A stretch of DNA of 53,654 nucleotides from an uncultured Alphaproteobacteria bacterium (GCA_938034375.1 CALHLB010000081.1:1-53654), one strand, 5' to 3'. Positions 18,624 through 29,107 are shown, counted from the stretch's first letter. Notes: generated by a model from the letters alone, not told the origin. Numbers and translations are program-made.

Positions 18624-19241
18624 TTAGCGGGAGTAAAACTCGACTACTAGATTTGGTTCCATAATAACAGGATAAGGTACATCTGAAAGTGTCGGTACAC
18701 GCACCAATGTTGCAGACATTTTGCCATGATCAGCTTCAACATAATCAGGAACTTCACGCTCTGTTAGGCCTGTTGCTTCAATCACGATAACCAACTGCTT
18801 GGAGCTTTCCTTAACTTCAATAACATCGCCTAATTTACAGCGATAAGAAGGCACATTAACTTTCTTGCCATTAACAGTAATATGCCCATGATTGATGAAT
18901 TGACGTGCAGCAAAAACTGTTGGTACAAATTTCGCGCGATATATAATTGCATCCAAACGACGCTCCAAAAGGCCAATCAGATTTTCTGATGTATCACCTT
19001 TCATACGCACTGCTTCAGCATAAATACGGCGAAAATGCTTTTCTGAAATATTGCCGTAATATCCTTTTAATTTCTGCTTAGCGCGCAACTGAATACCAAA
19101 ATCAGATAGTTTGCCTTTGCGGCGCTGACCATGCTGGCCTGGTCCATAATCGCGGCGGTTTACAGGGCTTTTTGGACGACCCCAAATATTTTCGCCCATA
19201 CGGCGGTCAATTTTATATTTTGCTTGTTCACGCTTTGCCAT
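18624..19241 (-). CDS. rpsD: 30S ribosomal protein S4
   Basis: Primary 16S rRNA-binding protein of the small subunit. 205 residues, the standard length. Visible: the N-terminal basic region with [34 protein letters not shown], the [18 protein letters not shown] stretch, and the S4 RNA-binding domain [34 protein letters not shown]. The N-terminus lacks the zinc-type CxxC set. AAGGA lies seven bases before the ATG. As in many alphaproteobacteria, rpsD stands outside the large ribosomal operons. Confidence 0.98.
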   Translation of the reverse strand: MAKREQAKYKIDRRMGENIWGRPKSPVNRRDYGPGQHGQRRKGKLSDFGIQLRAKQKLKGYYGNISEKHFRRIYAEAVRMKGDTSENLIGLLERRLDAIIYRAKFVPTVFAARQFINHGHITVNGKKVNVPSYRCKLGDVIEVKESSKQLVIVIEATGLTEREVPDYVEADHGKMSATLVRVPTLSDVPYPVIMEPNLVVEFYSR

Positions 19242-19394
19242 CGTGGTTCCTTGATTTTATTAAACGAATAGAAACAACGCCCTCCTCTTTTCATAAAATG
19301 AAACGACAGAAGTTCAGCGCGCAACGCAGAAACTTCACGGGAGTTTATGTCAATTAAGACATTAGATGATTTTTAATAGAGCCTTTTTTCAAAG

Positions 19395-20156
19395 TCAAGC
19401 TGAAAGGACTCTGTAGGGAAAGTCCTTTCCCGATGTCATGATACCTGAAATTCTTCCATGCCTATGTTTTCTATCTGGCAAAAGAGAAAGGGCTCTTTGC
19501 GCGATGGCTGGCGCGGGGTCAAACCACTTAACCGGCCAAGGCGCAAGCTTTTCTAAAACAGGAAGCAAAAGCGGATAATGCGTGCAGGCAAGAGCAATAA
19601 AATCTGTTCTGGCTCCTTTATTGTCTTCAATAAAACAGGGCAATATTTCCTCAAACACAGCCGCTTCATCCAGTCTGTCCTCCAAAAGATATTTTTCAGC
19701 CATTCCAGCAAGGTGATTGCTTCCAACAAGAGCAACCTTACAATTATTGGCATAAGTGTTTATCAAAGCTTTGGTATAGTCCCGTTTAACGGTTCCAGCA
19801 GTTGCCAACACACTAACATAACCGCTTTTTGTTTGTTCTGCTGCCGGTTTTATGGCCGGTACAGTCCCAACAAACGGAAGGGCATGAACCTTTCTTAAAG
19901 CGGGTAAAATCAGCGTGGATTCCGTATTACAGGCTATAACCACCATTGAGGGCTTAAATTTTTCAATTAAACTGGAAAGTGTCTTCATACAATGAAGAAG
20001 GAGATCGTCATCCCGCCAGCCCCCAACGGGAAAACTTAAATCATCCGCTACATAAAGATGGTCATGATTAGGAAGTTCTTTTAAAAGGTGCCGAAAAACA
20101 GTCAACCCGCCAAAACCAGAATCAAAAGTTAGAATAGGTGCATGAAGCTCAACCAT
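19395..20156 (-). CDS. murI: Glutamate racemase
   Basis: Makes D-glutamate for peptidoglycan. 253 residues. FDSGFGGLTV has the catalytic Asp; the two catalytic cysteines are Cys76 in ACNTES and the later one in ALACTHYP. Two motif variants are visible: the usual PYG of the substrate loop reads PVG (SFPVGGW), and ACNTAS reads ACNTES. These conserve the cysteines, so activity is likely, but they are worth noting. The start lies two bases after the trmJ stop and its SD (GAGG) is inside trmJ, so the two genes form an operon. Confidence 0.92.
   Translation of the reverse strand: MVELHAPILTFDSGFGGLTVFRHLLKELPNHDHLYVADDLSFPVGGWRDDDLLLHCMKTLSSLIEKFKPSMVVIACNTESTLILPALRKVHALPFVGTVPAIKPAAEQTKSGYVSVLATAGTVKRDYTKALINTYANNCKVALVGSNHLAGMAEKYLLEDRLDEAAVFEEILPCFIEDNKGARTDFIALACTHYPLLLPVLEKLAPWPVKWFDPAPAIAQRALSLLPDRKHRHGRISGIMTSGKDFPYRVLSA
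19403..19428 (-). terminator. Hairpin overlapping the murI 3' end
   Basis: AAAGGACT (19403-19410) and AGTCCTTT (19421-19428) form an 8-bp perfect stem within the last murI codons. Downstream on the minus strand is TCAGCTTGACTTTG, with no clean T-run. It may be a weak terminator. Confidence 0.3.
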
Positions 20157-20158
20157 TC

Positions 20159-20986
20159 TTATGCCTCATCATTAGGACAGCTTTCAATCAATGCTTTTAG
20201 ATCTGCTAATTTTCCGCGGGTCTTGCGGCGATCAAGGGCTGCAATAACGCCTCGAAAATTTCGAACTTCAGGTCCTGTGAAATTGGTTTTTGAAAGCGTT
20301 ACCCTTAAATTTTGAATAAGATGCTCCCGTCTTTCTTCTGGGTAAAAATAATCCACCCGGTCAAGCGCTTCAACCATATGGTCAATCAAGCCCACAATCT
20401 CTTTGCGTGTTGCTTTTTTAAAGGCCGGCGCTTCAAAACCGACATCAGGCTCAATTCTATTAGCGCGCAAAGCACCCTGCATCCATTCATAAGACATAAG
20501 CAAGACGGCCTGAGCAATATTAAGGGAAGCAAATGCCGGATTAACAGGAAAAGTAACAATTTCATTAGCAAATCCTACTTCCCAATTTTTAAGCCCCCAT
20601 CGTTCCCGACCAAAAAGAATACCTGTTTTTTCTCCTTTTGCATCTTTATCAACTAATATATTGGCAGCCTCTGTCGGCCCTTGAACAGGTTTATTCATCC
20701 CTCTCTCACGGGCCGTTGTTGCATAAACATACTGCAAGTCACCGATTGCTTCTTCCAATGTATCAAAAACCAGAACATGATCGATAACATGATGGGCGCC
20801 ACTGGAAGCAGCACGTGCCGGTTGTGAAGGCCAGCCATCCCTAGGGTTAACCAGACGCATTTGCGACAGGCCAAAATTGGCCATAGCACGCGCCGCTGTT
20901 CCAATATTTTCCCCCAATTGCGGTTCTACAAGTATAATTACGGGACCACCCGTTATTAAATCGCGCTCTTTATCAGTGCCAGACAT
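20159..20986 (-). CDS. trmJ: tRNA (Cm32/Um32) methyltransferase, TrmJ-type SPOUT enzyme
   Basis: A SpoU/TrmH-superfamily 2'-O-methyltransferase, group 1, of 275 residues. The N-terminus VIILVEPQLGENIGTAARAMANFGL carries motif 1 with the key Arg, GILFGRERWGL is motif 2, and NPAFASLNIAQAVLLMSYEW is motif 3 (knotted SAM site). TrmJ methylates position 32 of tRNAs. Interestingly ttcA, which thiolates the same tRNA position, lies 2.2 kb away, though not in an operon. Upstream of murI with a two-base gap. Confidence 0.9.
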   Translation of the reverse strand: MSGTDKERDLITGGPVIILVEPQLGENIGTAARAMANFGLSQMRLVNPRDGWPSQPARAASSGAHHVIDHVLVFDTLEEAIGDLQYVYATTARERGMNKPVQGPTEAANILVDKDAKGEKTGILFGRERWGLKNWEVGFANEIVTFPVNPAFASLNIAQAVLLMSYEWMQGALRANRIEPDVGFEAPAFKKATRKEIVGLIDHMVEALDRVDYFYPEERREHLIQNLRVTLSKTNFTGPEVRNFRGVIAALDRRKTRGKLADLKALIESCPNDEA

Positions 20987-21159
20987 TATTAACTTTCTAT
21001 GATTGACCCAAAATCAACTTTAAAACATCTTTATCAAATCAAAATTCATGAACCAAGCATATTTTAACTGTCCCAGCTCTTCCAGTCTTTAAAAGCCTTT
21101 GCTATAGACCGCAGTAACGTTCATAAACAATATGGATGTTACCAGTCAGAGAGGGAATT

Positions 21160-22377
21160 ATGGATAAAATTAAAGTTGCTAATCCGGTTGTAGAACTTGA
21201 CGGCGACGAGATGACTCGCATCATCTGGGCCTTTATTAAAGACAAGTTGATACATCCTTATCTTGATATTGATCTACATTACTATGATTTGGGTATTGAA
21301 GAACGCGACCATACAGACGACAAAATAACCGTTGATTCTGCTGAAGCTATCAAAAAATACGGGGTCGGCATCAAATGCGCCACAATCACCCCTGATGAAG
21401 CCCGTGTCGAAGAATTCAACTTGAAAGCCATGTGGCGCTCACCCAATGGAACAATCCGCAATATTCTGGGCGGTGTCATTTTCCGTGAGCCTATTATTTG
21501 CAGAAATGTCCCTCGCCTCGTTCCCGGCTGGACACAGCCAATAATTGTGGGCCGCCACGCCTTTGGTGATCAATATCGCGCCACCGATTTCAGATTCCCT
21601 GGAAAAGGCAAGCTTACCATGAAATTTGTTGGCGATGATGGCCAGGAAATTGAACATGAAATCTATGACGCACCCGCTGCTGGCGTTGCTATGGGCATGT
21701 ATAATCAAGATGAATCAATTCGTGATTTTGCACGCGCCTCTATGAATTACGGTCTGCAACGCAAAGTGCCGGTTTATTTATCTACCAAAAACACAATCCT
21801 AAAAGTCTACGATGGTCGCTTTAAAGATATTTTTGAAGAGATTTATGAAGCAGAATTCAAACAACAATTTGAAGAGGCAAAAATCTGGTACGAACACCGT
21901 TTGATCGATGATATGGTAGCTTCAGCCTTGAAATGGTCTGGCGGTTATGTCTGGGCCTGCAAAAACTATGATGGCGATGTTCAATCAGATACCGTCGCCC
22001 AAGGCTTTGGTTCTCTCGGCCTTATGACATCTGTCTTAATGACACCAGACGGTAAAACCGTTGAATCAGAAGCCGCACACGGCACCGTAACACGCCACTA
22101 TCGCCAGCACCAAAAAGGCGAAGAGACATCAACAAACTCAATCGCCTCAATTTTTGCCTGGACAAGAGGACTTGCCCATCGTGCAAAACTAGATGAAAAT
22201 TCTAAACTGATTGAATTTGCAAAAACACTGGAAAAAGTTTGTGTGAATACCGTAGAAACAGGCTATATGACAAAGGATCTAGCACTCCTTATCGGGCCTG
22301 ATCAACCGTGGCTTTCAACAATCGGCTTCCTGGATAAGGTAGATGAAAACCTCCAAAAAGCCATTGGAAAACAATAA
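21160..22377 (+). CDS. icd: NADP-dependent isocitrate dehydrogenase (eukaryote-like homodimeric type)
   Basis: TCA-cycle enzyme that oxidises isocitrate to 2-oxoglutarate. 405 residues from the ATG at 21160. The start [23 protein letters not shown], the substrate motif [12 protein letters not shown], the coenzyme segment [12 protein letters not shown] and the [13 protein letters not shown] block identify the mitochondrial-like NADP class found in many alphaproteobacteria. The frame opens 24 bases earlier, but GAGGGA lies just before 21160. It is monocistronic; a GC-rich hairpin follows. Confidence 0.96.
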   Translation: MDKIKVANPVVELDGDEMTRIIWAFIKDKLIHPYLDIDLHYYDLGIEERDHTDDKITVDSAEAIKKYGVGIKCATITPDEARVEEFNLKAMWRSPNGTIRNILGGVIFREPIICRNVPRLVPGWTQPIIVGRHAFGDQYRATDFRFPGKGKLTMKFVGDDGQEIEHEIYDAPAAGVAMGMYNQDESIRDFARASMNYGLQRKVPVYLSTKNTILKVYDGRFKDIFEEIYEAEFKQQFEEAKIWYEHRLIDDMVASALKWSGGYVWACKNYDGDVQSDTVAQGFGSLGLMTSVLMTPDGKTVESEAAHGTVTRHYRQHQKGEETSTNSIASIFAWTRGLAHRAKLDENSKLIEFAKTLEKVCVNTVETGYMTKDLALLIGPDQPWLSTIGFLDKVDENLQKAIGKQ

Positions 22378-22387
22378 TACTGCTTTT

Positions 22388-22413
22388 AGGGGGTGCCAAA
22401 TATGACACCCCCT
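22388..22413. terminator. GC-rich hairpin after icd
   Basis: AGGGGGTG (22388-22395) pairs perfectly with CACCCCCT (22406-22413), 11 bases past the icd stop. The stem is strong but no U-tract follows on either strand. The remaining 160 bases before the next gene are AT-rich and nothing else was recognised. Confidence 0.5.
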
Positions 22414-22576
22414 CATAAGAAACCTACTTAAGAATACTGGTAATTTCAATTATAGCGCAAGCCTTTTAAAGTGATTATCATTTTAAAAGAAAGCTTAGGC
22501 TTAAACAAAGAGATTTAACCAAGATTTATTATCAATTTATGTAAGCTTGGCTATATCAATATTCAATCAAAATAAC

Positions 22577-23047
22577 TTATTCAGCATTTAATAATGAAGC
22601 CCCATGGGGATTATCAATAACCAGTTTCCAGCTACCATCTGCTTGCTTACGCAAAACTGAAACACTTAAACCGGACTGGCTAATAACCTGACCATCAGGG
22701 CTTACGCCTTTCATTGACCATGGCGCGATATGCACCGCTAAATCACCATTTACGATGACATCATGGCCTGCATATTCAAAAACCGGTTTAATTGCAGACA
22801 TAGCGTTAAACATTTCTCTAATCTGTTCTTGATCTGAAACCGTACTTTTCGGTTCAAAAGCAATGCTGGCTTTTTCTTCATAAGAAGACATGACAGCATC
22901 AATATTGCCGGCTTCAAAGGCCTGAGTCATATTTTTAACTGTATTTAAAACGTTATTTTCTACTTCTGTCATGGTATCTCCTGATTGTGCAACAGTAGTG
23001 GTTAAAAAAAGGGCAAGCGAAATTGCCCATGGTAAAACACGGCTCAT
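22577..23047 (-). CDS. Exported NTF2-like (SnoaL/DUF4440-type) protein
   Basis: A 156-residue protein with a signal peptide (RVLPWAISLALFLTTTVAQSG) followed by one NTF2-like cone domain: VLNTVKNMTQAFEAGNIDAVMSSYEEKASIAFEP, then VNGDLAVHIAPWSMKG and DGSWKLVIDNPHG, all typical of the SnoaL/DUF4440 group. Such domains bind or convert small ligands, or serve as sensors. The start at 23047 is chosen over the in-frame ATG at 23059 because GGAG lies seven bases before it. It lies 34 bases downstream of an ECF sigma factor gene, suggesting co-transcription; ECF41-type sigma factors have a fused SnoaL domain, so a functional link is plausible but unproven. Confidence 0.8.
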   Translation of the reverse strand: MSRVLPWAISLALFLTTTVAQSGDTMTEVENNVLNTVKNMTQAFEAGNIDAVMSSYEEKASIAFEPKSTVSDQEQIREMFNAMSAIKPVFEYAGHDVIVNGDLAVHIAPWSMKGVSPDGQVISQSGLSVSVLRKQADGSWKLVIDNPHGASLLNAE

Positions 23048-23081
23048 AAAAATCTCCATTTTGTCGTGCGGTTAAAACTCT

Positions 23082-23894
23082 CTAAACTTGTTGTTCCACA
23101 AGCCTTAAAATATTTTTGGCAAAATCTTTTTGAGGCACTAAAGGTCCTGTTGCTTGTTGAAGTTTTGCGGCAACTAACGCTTTATTCGTATTTGTAGCTA
23201 ACTCTTTTACAGCCTTAAAATTTGGAGCCTCCAAAAGATCACCAGACGGCTGGGAGCCAATGCGCCCTAATTCAACAGCGATGGGTAAACGTTTTTTACA
23301 ATGACACGCAGCGTTTTCATTTGCCAATCCACAAGCATTTTTTGCAAAATTTGTCACATCTTGCCGCGCCCGCGATAAGCGTTTTCGAAAATTAGCTGGC
23401 TCAATTTGCAATATATCGGCCGATAAACGATGCTCAAACTCCAAAATTTCACCTAAAATATAACAGGCCCTATGATTAGGATCCAGACATAAAAGCATCG
23501 CCATTGTGCAAGTAACACGAAGCTCATTAAGCATAATATGATCATCGGGCGCGGCATTCGTATCATCTGCAAGGCCTGCTATCAAATCATCGCCAAAATC
23601 CGAGAAGGTAATATTACGTTCACGCTCCAACATCTTTCGTGCTGTTAAAAGGTAATTGAAGGCAACCTTATAAGCCCAAGTATCAAACTTGCTCTCACCA
23701 CGAAAAGTAGCAAGTTTTGTAATGATAAGAATGAGGATTTCCTGCGTAGCATCCGTAGCCGATTCTGGGTCAACAACCATGCGTCGCGCAAGTGGATAAA
23801 GCTTATTCTGACAATGACGAACGAGTTCTTCCAGTGCAGGCGCATCGCCAGTATTAGCTTTTAAAACAATATCTTCAATTTCAGCTGTCATCAT
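23082..23894 (-). CDS. ECF-type sigma factor with a Cys-rich C-terminal extension
   Basis: A 270-residue sigma-70-family protein. Region 2 is LVRHCQNKLYPLARRM...ATDATQEILILIITKLATFRGESKFDTWAYKVAFNYLL; region 4 is LLCLDPNHRACYILGEILEFEHRLSADILQIEPANFRKRLSRAR. After it comes CGLANENAACHCKK, a C-x8-C-x-C pattern that could bind a metal or sense redox, and a further 80-residue helical tail. Usual ECF factors are about 180-200 residues, so the tail probably regulates activity. No anti-sigma gene is adjacent; the only partner in the unit is the exported NTF2-like protein. MM at 23894/23891 offers two starts. Target promoters are unknown. Confidence 0.85.
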   Translation of the reverse strand: MMTAEIEDIVLKANTGDAPALEELVRHCQNKLYPLARRMVVDPESATDATQEILILIITKLATFRGESKFDTWAYKVAFNYLLTARKMLERERNITFSDFGDDLIAGLADDTNAAPDDHIMLNELRVTCTMAMLLCLDPNHRACYILGEILEFEHRLSADILQIEPANFRKRLSRARQDVTNFAKNACGLANENAACHCKKRLPIAVELGRIGSQPSGDLLEAPNFKAVKELATNTNKALVAAKLQQATGPLVPQKDFAKNILRLVEQQV

Positions 23895-24089
23895 AAAAAC
23901 GCCTTTTTATTGCCGCATATTAAGTTAGACGACAGTAACAAGCGATGTGTGACAAATTATAGTGTAATAATCTATTTTTTTCAAAAAAAATATTTTCATT
24001 GTAAAACAAATACTTGAAGAAAAAGAAACACAAAAAGATTCAAAAAGAAAATAAACAACTTGAAGGACTTAACAAAAAGAAACATTCAT

Positions 24090-26756
24090 CTATAAAGATG
24101 ATTCAAGTTCTTGCCTTATCACCTTGATAGCCTCATCAACTTTATCGCCATCAGGCCCTCCTGCTTGTGCCATATCAGGGCGCCCACCACCACCCTTTCC
24201 ACCTATTGCTTTTGATCCAATTCTAACAAGATCAACAGCATTAAAACGGTTCGTTAAATCATTGGTAACACCAACAACAATAGCAGCTTTGTTATCAGCA
24301 CTGATTCCGATAAAAACAACAACCCCAGAACCAAGATTTTTTTTCGCTTCATCAACAATGCCTTTCAACTCTTTTGAAGCAATGCCGGTAACCACACGCG
24401 GTAAATAAGAAACATCATTCACTTTTTCAGGTTCGTCCTTTGAGTGTTCATCACCCGAAAGCGCTAGTTTTTTCCTTAAATCTGAAAGTTCTTTCTCAAG
24501 ATTCCTGCGCTCATCAAAAAGATTTGAAACACGTTCAGCAACTTCATTTTTAGTTACCTTTAAAAGAGAAGCAATTTTATGTAATTGCTTATCGTAATTG
24601 TCAAAGGTTTCAAGTGCAGCTTTTCCTGTTATCGCCTCAACACGGCGGACACCAGAAGCAGAGGCTGTTTCTTGCGTTAATTTCACAAGCCCAATATCAC
24701 CTGTTCTTTGAACGTGGGTTCCTCCACAAAGCTCTAATGAATAAGTCTTGCCGGCCTTATTACCATGGCGCGCTTGCCCCATGGAAACAACACGCACTTC
24801 ATCACCATATTTTTCACCAAAAAGCGCCATAGCCCCTGCTTTAATAGCGTCATCAACGGCCATGATGCGGGTTAAAACCTCATCATTTTGCTGAATAATT
24901 TCATTAGCCATTGTTTCCACATTTAGAAGTTCCAGCTCACTTAATGGCTTAGGGTGAGAAAAATCAAACCGCAAACGTTCATCAGATACCAAAGACCCTT
25001 TTTGAGCAACATGGTCTCCTAAAACTTCTCTCAACGCTTCGTGAATTAAATGTGTCGCAGAATGATTGGAGCGTATAGCATCACGCCGTTCCTTATTAAT
25101 CCGCATTTCAACAGCATCATGTATTTTCAAACAGCCCTTGCTCATTTCACCATAATGCACAAAAAGCCCATCCGCTTTTTTCTTTGTATCTGTAACGGTG
25201 AAAAGCGCATCATCTCCTAAACGAATGGTACCCTGATCCCCGACTTGCCCACCAGATTCACCGTAAAAAGGTGTCTGGTTACAAATAAGGGCAGCCTTAT
25301 CCCCCGTTGAAAGAGCTTCAACCTCTTCCCCATATTTCACAAGCGCAACAATTACCGCTTCAGCTTCTTCCATCTTGTAACCAAGAAATTCTGTTGCTCC
25401 GCAATTTTCGCGTAAAGTTAGCCAGATTTTTTCAGCACCCTGATCGCCAGATCCAGCCCATGAAGCGCGCGCTTCATCTTTTTGCTGTTGCATCGCAACC
25501 TTAAAATCATCGACAGCAACATCGATCTCACGCACACGCAATGCATCCTGCGTCAAATCTAACGGAAATCCATATGTATCATAAAGTTTAAAAGCTGTTT
25601 TACCATCAAGCACATCACCTGCAGCAAGATTTTTTGTTGCTTCATCAAGAATAATTAAACCGCGAGAAAGTGTTTTTCTAAAACGTTCTTCTTCAAGTTT
25701 CAAAGTCTCTGTAATAAGTGCTTCACCACGCAGTAATTCAGGATAAGCTTGTCCCATTTCTGAAATTAAAGTTGGCACCAGTTTCCAGATAAGCGGTTCT
25801 TTCGCGCCAAGAAGATGGGCATGACGCATAGCGCGGCGCATTATGCGGCGTAAAACATAACCACGCCCCTCATTTGAAGGAAGAACACCATCTGCAATCA
25901 AAAAACTTGTCGCCCGCAAGTGATCTGCAATAACCCGGTGACTAGCCCTGTTTACCCCTCCTGCTTTAACACCCGTTTCATCAACAGAAGCCGCGATGAG
26001 AGAGCGAAAAAGATCAATATCGTAATTATCATGCTTACCTTGTAAAAGGGCCGCAATACGTTCCAGCCCCATACCAGTATCAATGGAAGGTTTTGGCAGA
26101 TTAATACGTTCTTTCGCATTCACCTGCTCATATTGCATAAAGACAAGATTCCATATTTCTATAAATCTATCGCCATCTTCCTGTGCACTGCCTGGGGGAC
26201 CACCCCAAATATGATCACCATGGTCATAAAAAATCTCAGAACATGGCCCGCAAGGTCCAGTATCACCCATAGACCAAAAATTATCAGAAGTCGCAATTCG
26301 GATAATTTTTTCATCTGGAAGGCCTGCAATTTTTTTCCATAAATTAAAGGCTTCATCATCTTCATGATAAACGGTAACAAGAAGACGATCTTTGTTAATT
26401 TCGAAGTCACGTGTAATCAACTGCCATGCATGTTCAATGGCTTGCTCCTTGAAGTAATCTCCAAAGGAAAAATTACCCAGCATTTCAAAAAATGTATGGT
26501 GGCGAGCCGTATAACCAACATTATCAAGATCATTATGCTTACCACCAGCACGTACACATTTTTGCGATGTTGCAGCACGTGGATAAGGGGGGGTCTCAAG
26601 GCCGGTAAAATAGTTTTTGAAAGGCACCATACCAGCGTTTGTGAACATTAACGTTGGATCATTTTGGGGTACCAATGGTCCAGAAGAGACAATTTCATGC
26701 CCCCCCTCTTTAAAGTAAGACAGAAATGATTTTCTTATATCGTTGACACTTGTCAT
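24090..26756 (-). CDS. alaS: Alanyl-tRNA synthetase
   Basis: Charges tRNA-Ala. 888 residues from the ATG at 26756 (the frame opens 24 codons earlier, but the family begins [15 protein letters not shown]). Class II catalytic core with [15 protein letters not shown] and [38 protein letters not shown] split across motifs; editing domain with [14 protein letters not shown] (HxxxH) and CGGTHV; C-terminal coiled coil near 715-745 and the C-Ala domain with [12 protein letters not shown]. It lies downstream of recA on the same strand, a common bacterial neighbourhood. Confidence 0.98.
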   Translation of the reverse strand: MTSVNDIRKSFLSYFKEGGHEIVSSGPLVPQNDPTLMFTNAGMVPFKNYFTGLETPPYPRAATSQKCVRAGGKHNDLDNVGYTARHHTFFEMLGNFSFGDYFKEQAIEHAWQLITRDFEINKDRLLVTVYHEDDEAFNLWKKIAGLPDEKIIRIATSDNFWSMGDTGPCGPCSEIFYDHGDHIWGGPPGSAQEDGDRFIEIWNLVFMQYEQVNAKERINLPKPSIDTGMGLERIAALLQGKHDNYDIDLFRSLIAASVDETGVKAGGVNRASHRVIADHLRATSFLIADGVLPSNEGRGYVLRRIMRRAMRHAHLLGAKEPLIWKLVPTLISEMGQAYPELLRGEALITETLKLEEERFRKTLSRGLIILDEATKNLAAGDVLDGKTAFKLYDTYGFPLDLTQDALRVREIDVAVDDFKVAMQQQKDEARASWAGSGDQGAEKIWLTLRENCGATEFLGYKMEEAEAVIVALVKYGEEVEALSTGDKAALICNQTPFYGESGGQVGDQGTIRLGDDALFTVTDTKKKADGLFVHYGEMSKGCLKIHDAVEMRINKERRDAIRSNHSATHLIHEALREVLGDHVAQKGSLVSDERLRFDFSHPKPLSELELLNVETMANEIIQQNDEVLTRIMAVDDAIKAGAMALFGEKYGDEVRVVSMGQARHGNKAGKTYSLELCGGTHVQRTGDIGLVKLTQETASASGVRRVEAITGKAALETFDNYDKQLHKIASLLKVTKNEVAERVSNLFDERRNLEKELSDLRKKLALSGDEHSKDEPEKVNDVSYLPRVVTGIASKELKGIVDEAKKNLGSGVVVFIGISADNKAAIVVGVTNDLTNRFNAVDLVRIGSKAIGGKGGGGRPDMAQAGGPDGDKVDEAIKVIRQELESSL

Positions 26757-26936
26757 TCTGGTTGCACCCGTTATGCCTTTTTCAAATCTGGGAAACTTCT
26801 CAAAACATTTAAAGCCGCACCAGCTCAATTCATTCTTCTTAAGCAGACTAAAAATTCTTGTCCAGCACTAAGTGTTTCTTAAGGGGAACACAAAAAAGAA
26901 TATTAAATGAGTGCATTTCAAAAACCTGAAAAGGCC

Positions 26937-28040
26937 TTATGCCTCCTCACCGTCTTGATCGTCTTCGCTCTTGCCACCTTCTTCAAGAAATTTTTCAGCA
27001 ATAAGGCCGGCATTCTGCCTTATGGACGTTTCAATCTCATCTGCGACCTCTGGGTGATCGGCAAGAAACTGCTTGGAGTTTTCACGCCCCTGCCCCAACC
27101 TTTGACTATCATAGGAAAACCATGCGCCTGATTTTTCAACAATTCCAGCCTTCACGCCAAGATCAAGAAGTTCTCCCGTTTTAGAAACGCCCTTGCCATA
27201 CATGATATCAAACTCAACCTGTTTAAAAGGAGGAGCAACCTTGTTTTTAACAACCTTGACACGGGTTTGATTACCGGTCACCTCATCGCGCTCCTTGATT
27301 GCACCAATACGGCGAATATCAAGACGAACGGAAGCATAAAACTTCAACGCATTACCGCCGGTCGTTGTTTCGGGCGAACCAAACATCACACCAATTTTCA
27401 TACGAATTTGGTTAATAAAGATCACCATAGTCCGGGAACGCGAAATAGAGGCCGTCAATTTCCTTAAAGCCTGGCTCATCAAACGTGCTTGCATACCAGG
27501 CAGGCTATCCCCCATTTCACCTTCAATTTCAGCACGAGGCGTTAAGGCTGCAACGGAATCAACCACCAAAACATCAACCGCACCCGAACGAACAAGCGTA
27601 TCTGTAATTTCCAGTGCCTGCTCGCCTGTATCTGGCTGGGAAATAAGTAATTCATCCAGATCGACACCAAGTTTACGTGCATAAACGGGATCAAGCGCGT
27701 GTTCTGCATCAACAAAAGCACAAATACCGCCGGTCTTTTGCGCCTCAGCAACTGTATGGAGGGCCAAAGTTGTTTTACCAGAGGATTCTGGACCATAAAT
27801 TTCGATAATCCGTCCCCGTGGCAAGCCGCCAACACCTAGCGCAATATCAAGCCCTAACGAGCCTGTCGACACAGTCTCAATATCAAGCTCGGTGCCGGCT
27901 TTGCCCAATTTCATAATTGAGCCTTTGCCAAAAGCACGCTCAATCTGACTTAAAGCCGCATCCAGCGCCTTTGTTTTATCCATGCTGCTTCCTTCAACCA
28001 AACGCAAACCACTTTGAGCCAAAATACTGCCCTTTCCCAT
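26937..28040 (-). CDS. recA: Recombinase RecA
   Basis: DNA strand-exchange protein and LexA co-protease. 367 residues. Walker A is [46 protein letters not shown] covers the L2 loop and the recA signature. The C-terminus is acidic ([15 protein letters not shown]). The ATG at 28040 is preferred because [12 protein letters not shown] before the inner ATG (27983) is conserved in alphaproteobacterial RecA, although a good AAGGA precedes that inner ATG too. A LexA-like near-match lies 53 bases upstream. Confidence 0.98.
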   Translation of the reverse strand: MGKGSILAQSGLRLVEGSSMDKTKALDAALSQIERAFGKGSIMKLGKAGTELDIETVSTGSLGLDIALGVGGLPRGRIIEIYGPESSGKTTLALHTVAEAQKTGGICAFVDAEHALDPVYARKLGVDLDELLISQPDTGEQALEITDTLVRSGAVDVLVVDSVAALTPRAEIEGEMGDSLPGMQARLMSQALRKLTASISRSRTMVIFINQIRMKIGVMFGSPETTTGGNALKFYASVRLDIRRIGAIKERDEVTGNQTRVKVVKNKVAPPFKQVEFDIMYGKGVSKTGELLDLGVKAGIVEKSGAWFSYDSQRLGQGRENSKQFLADHPEVADEIETSIRQNAGLIAEKFLEEGGKSEDDQDGEEA

Positions 28041-28092
28041 TCTTGCAAGCGATACGAGGGTAATTTTTTACCTTTACCCATCTATTAATTTT

Positions 28093-28107
28093 GTACTCTT
28101 TTTGTTC
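28093..28107. promoter_or_regulatory. LexA-like near-match (SOS box) upstream of recA
   Basis: GTAC-N7-GTTC at 28093-28107 differs by one base from GTTC-N7-GTTC, the alphaproteobacterial LexA site. It lies 53-67 bases upstream of the recA ATG, where an operator is expected. LexA itself is not in the window. Confidence 0.5.
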
Positions 28108-28151
28108 TATTATTGCAAGTCTTTTTTAAAAGTTTGTTTTTGTTATTTTAT

Positions 28152-28191
28152 TTGACAAATGTTCTGATTTTGTATCTGATAAGATCTGATA
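28152..28191 (+). promoter_or_regulatory. Possible promoter with tandem ATCTGATA repeats before the phosphatase gene
   Basis: A perfect -35 box TTGACA (28152-28157) is followed after 17 bases by TCTGAT (28175-28180), a fair -10. ATCTGATA occurs at 28174-28181 and 28184-28191, a 10-bp period that could place a regulator on one helix face. GTTC-N7-GTAT (28161-28175), another one-mismatch relative of the LexA site, overlaps the spacer. Confidence 0.4.
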
Positions 28192-28208
28192 GAGTAGAAC
28201 GATAAACC

Positions 28209-28997
28209 ATGTCATTACCTTTTGATAAAACAATCATTTTTACAGATCTTGATGGCACATTATTAGATCATTACAATTATTCATTTAAGCCCGCCCAATC
28301 AGCTTTGAATTTTTTGAAAAAGAATAATGTACCTGTCATATTTACAAGCAGCAAAACACGCCCTGAAGTTGTAAGCCTACAAATTGAAGCAGGCATTAAA
28401 TACCCATACTGCACTGAAAATGGCGGGGCGCTTATTCTACCAGCCGGTACTTTTGATAAAGAGGAAAAAATCATTCATTTAGGTGCTTCCTACCATGAAA
28501 TTCGCTCTTTTTTATCAACCATGCAGCTCAAAGGCTTCAAGTTTGAAGGTTTTGGTGACATGATCATAAAAAAAATCAGCCAGATAACTGGGCTTGATGA
28601 AATTTCAGCAAAAAAAGCAGCCCAACGAAATGCAAGCGAACCTCTTTTATGGCTAGGAGATGAAGAGCAAAAACGGCACTTTATAAAACTCGCTGAAAAC
28701 CATGGATTACAGGCTATGCAGGGCGGGCGTTTTTTAAGTGTTGGCGGGCAGACAGACAAAGGAAAGGCCGCCTTAAAGTTGATTGAATTATATCAACAAA
28801 ATGGCTTTGACATTCAAAATATCGTTGCCTTGGGAGATAGTGAAAATGATAAAGCTTTATTGTCCATCGCAACACATCCCATATGGATTAAAAAAAGTGG
28901 ACCAACACCCCAAACTCCCTTTTTAAATAAAGCACGTTGCACCATCAGTTATGGGCCACAAGGGTGGGCCGAGAGTATTTTTCAAATTTTTTTATGA
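28209..28997 (+). CDS. HAD-IIB phosphatase, glucosyl/mannosyl-3-phosphoglycerate phosphatase
   Basis: A 262-residue HAD-superfamily protein with a C2B cap. Motif I is FTDLDGTLL (nucleophile Asp13, acid Asp15), motif II is VIFTSSKTRPEV, and motif IV is ALGDSENDKALL. TSSKTRPEV, TENGGALILP and GGRFLSVGGQTDKGKA are typical of the mannosyl-3-phosphoglycerate phosphatase family. The next gene encodes glucosyl-3-phosphoglycerate synthase, so the likely substrate is glucosyl-3-phosphoglycerate, giving the compatible solute glucosylglycerate. The gene could be called gpgP by context; the family alone does not tell glucose from mannose. Confidence 0.82.
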   Translation: MSLPFDKTIIFTDLDGTLLDHYNYSFKPAQSALNFLKKNNVPVIFTSSKTRPEVVSLQIEAGIKYPYCTENGGALILPAGTFDKEEKIIHLGASYHEIRSFLSTMQLKGFKFEGFGDMIIKKISQITGLDEISAKKAAQRNASEPLLWLGDEEQKRHFIKLAENHGLQAMQGGRFLSVGGQTDKGKAALKLIELYQQNGFDIQNIVALGDSENDKALLSIATHPIWIKKSGPTPQTPFLNKARCTISYGPQGWAESIFQIFL

Positions 28998-29107
28998 CTC
29001 TCATTTGTTTTTAAATATTGCATTGCAAAAAATATATTACAAAGCCTTTCGCTTTTTCACCAGACTCGTTACCTTGCGCTAAATAGACTTCAGGCAGGAC
29101 GATTTCA

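Noticed and set aside
26869-26890. Imperfect GTGTT/AACAC hairpin between alaS and recA as a terminator
   Set aside because: Depends on several wobble pairs and has no U-tract on the recA strand.
28161-28175. Second LexA box controlling the phosphatase gene
   Set aside because: One mismatch only, but it overlaps a plausible promoter spacer in AT-rich DNA and the gene has no SOS role; not listed as a separate site.
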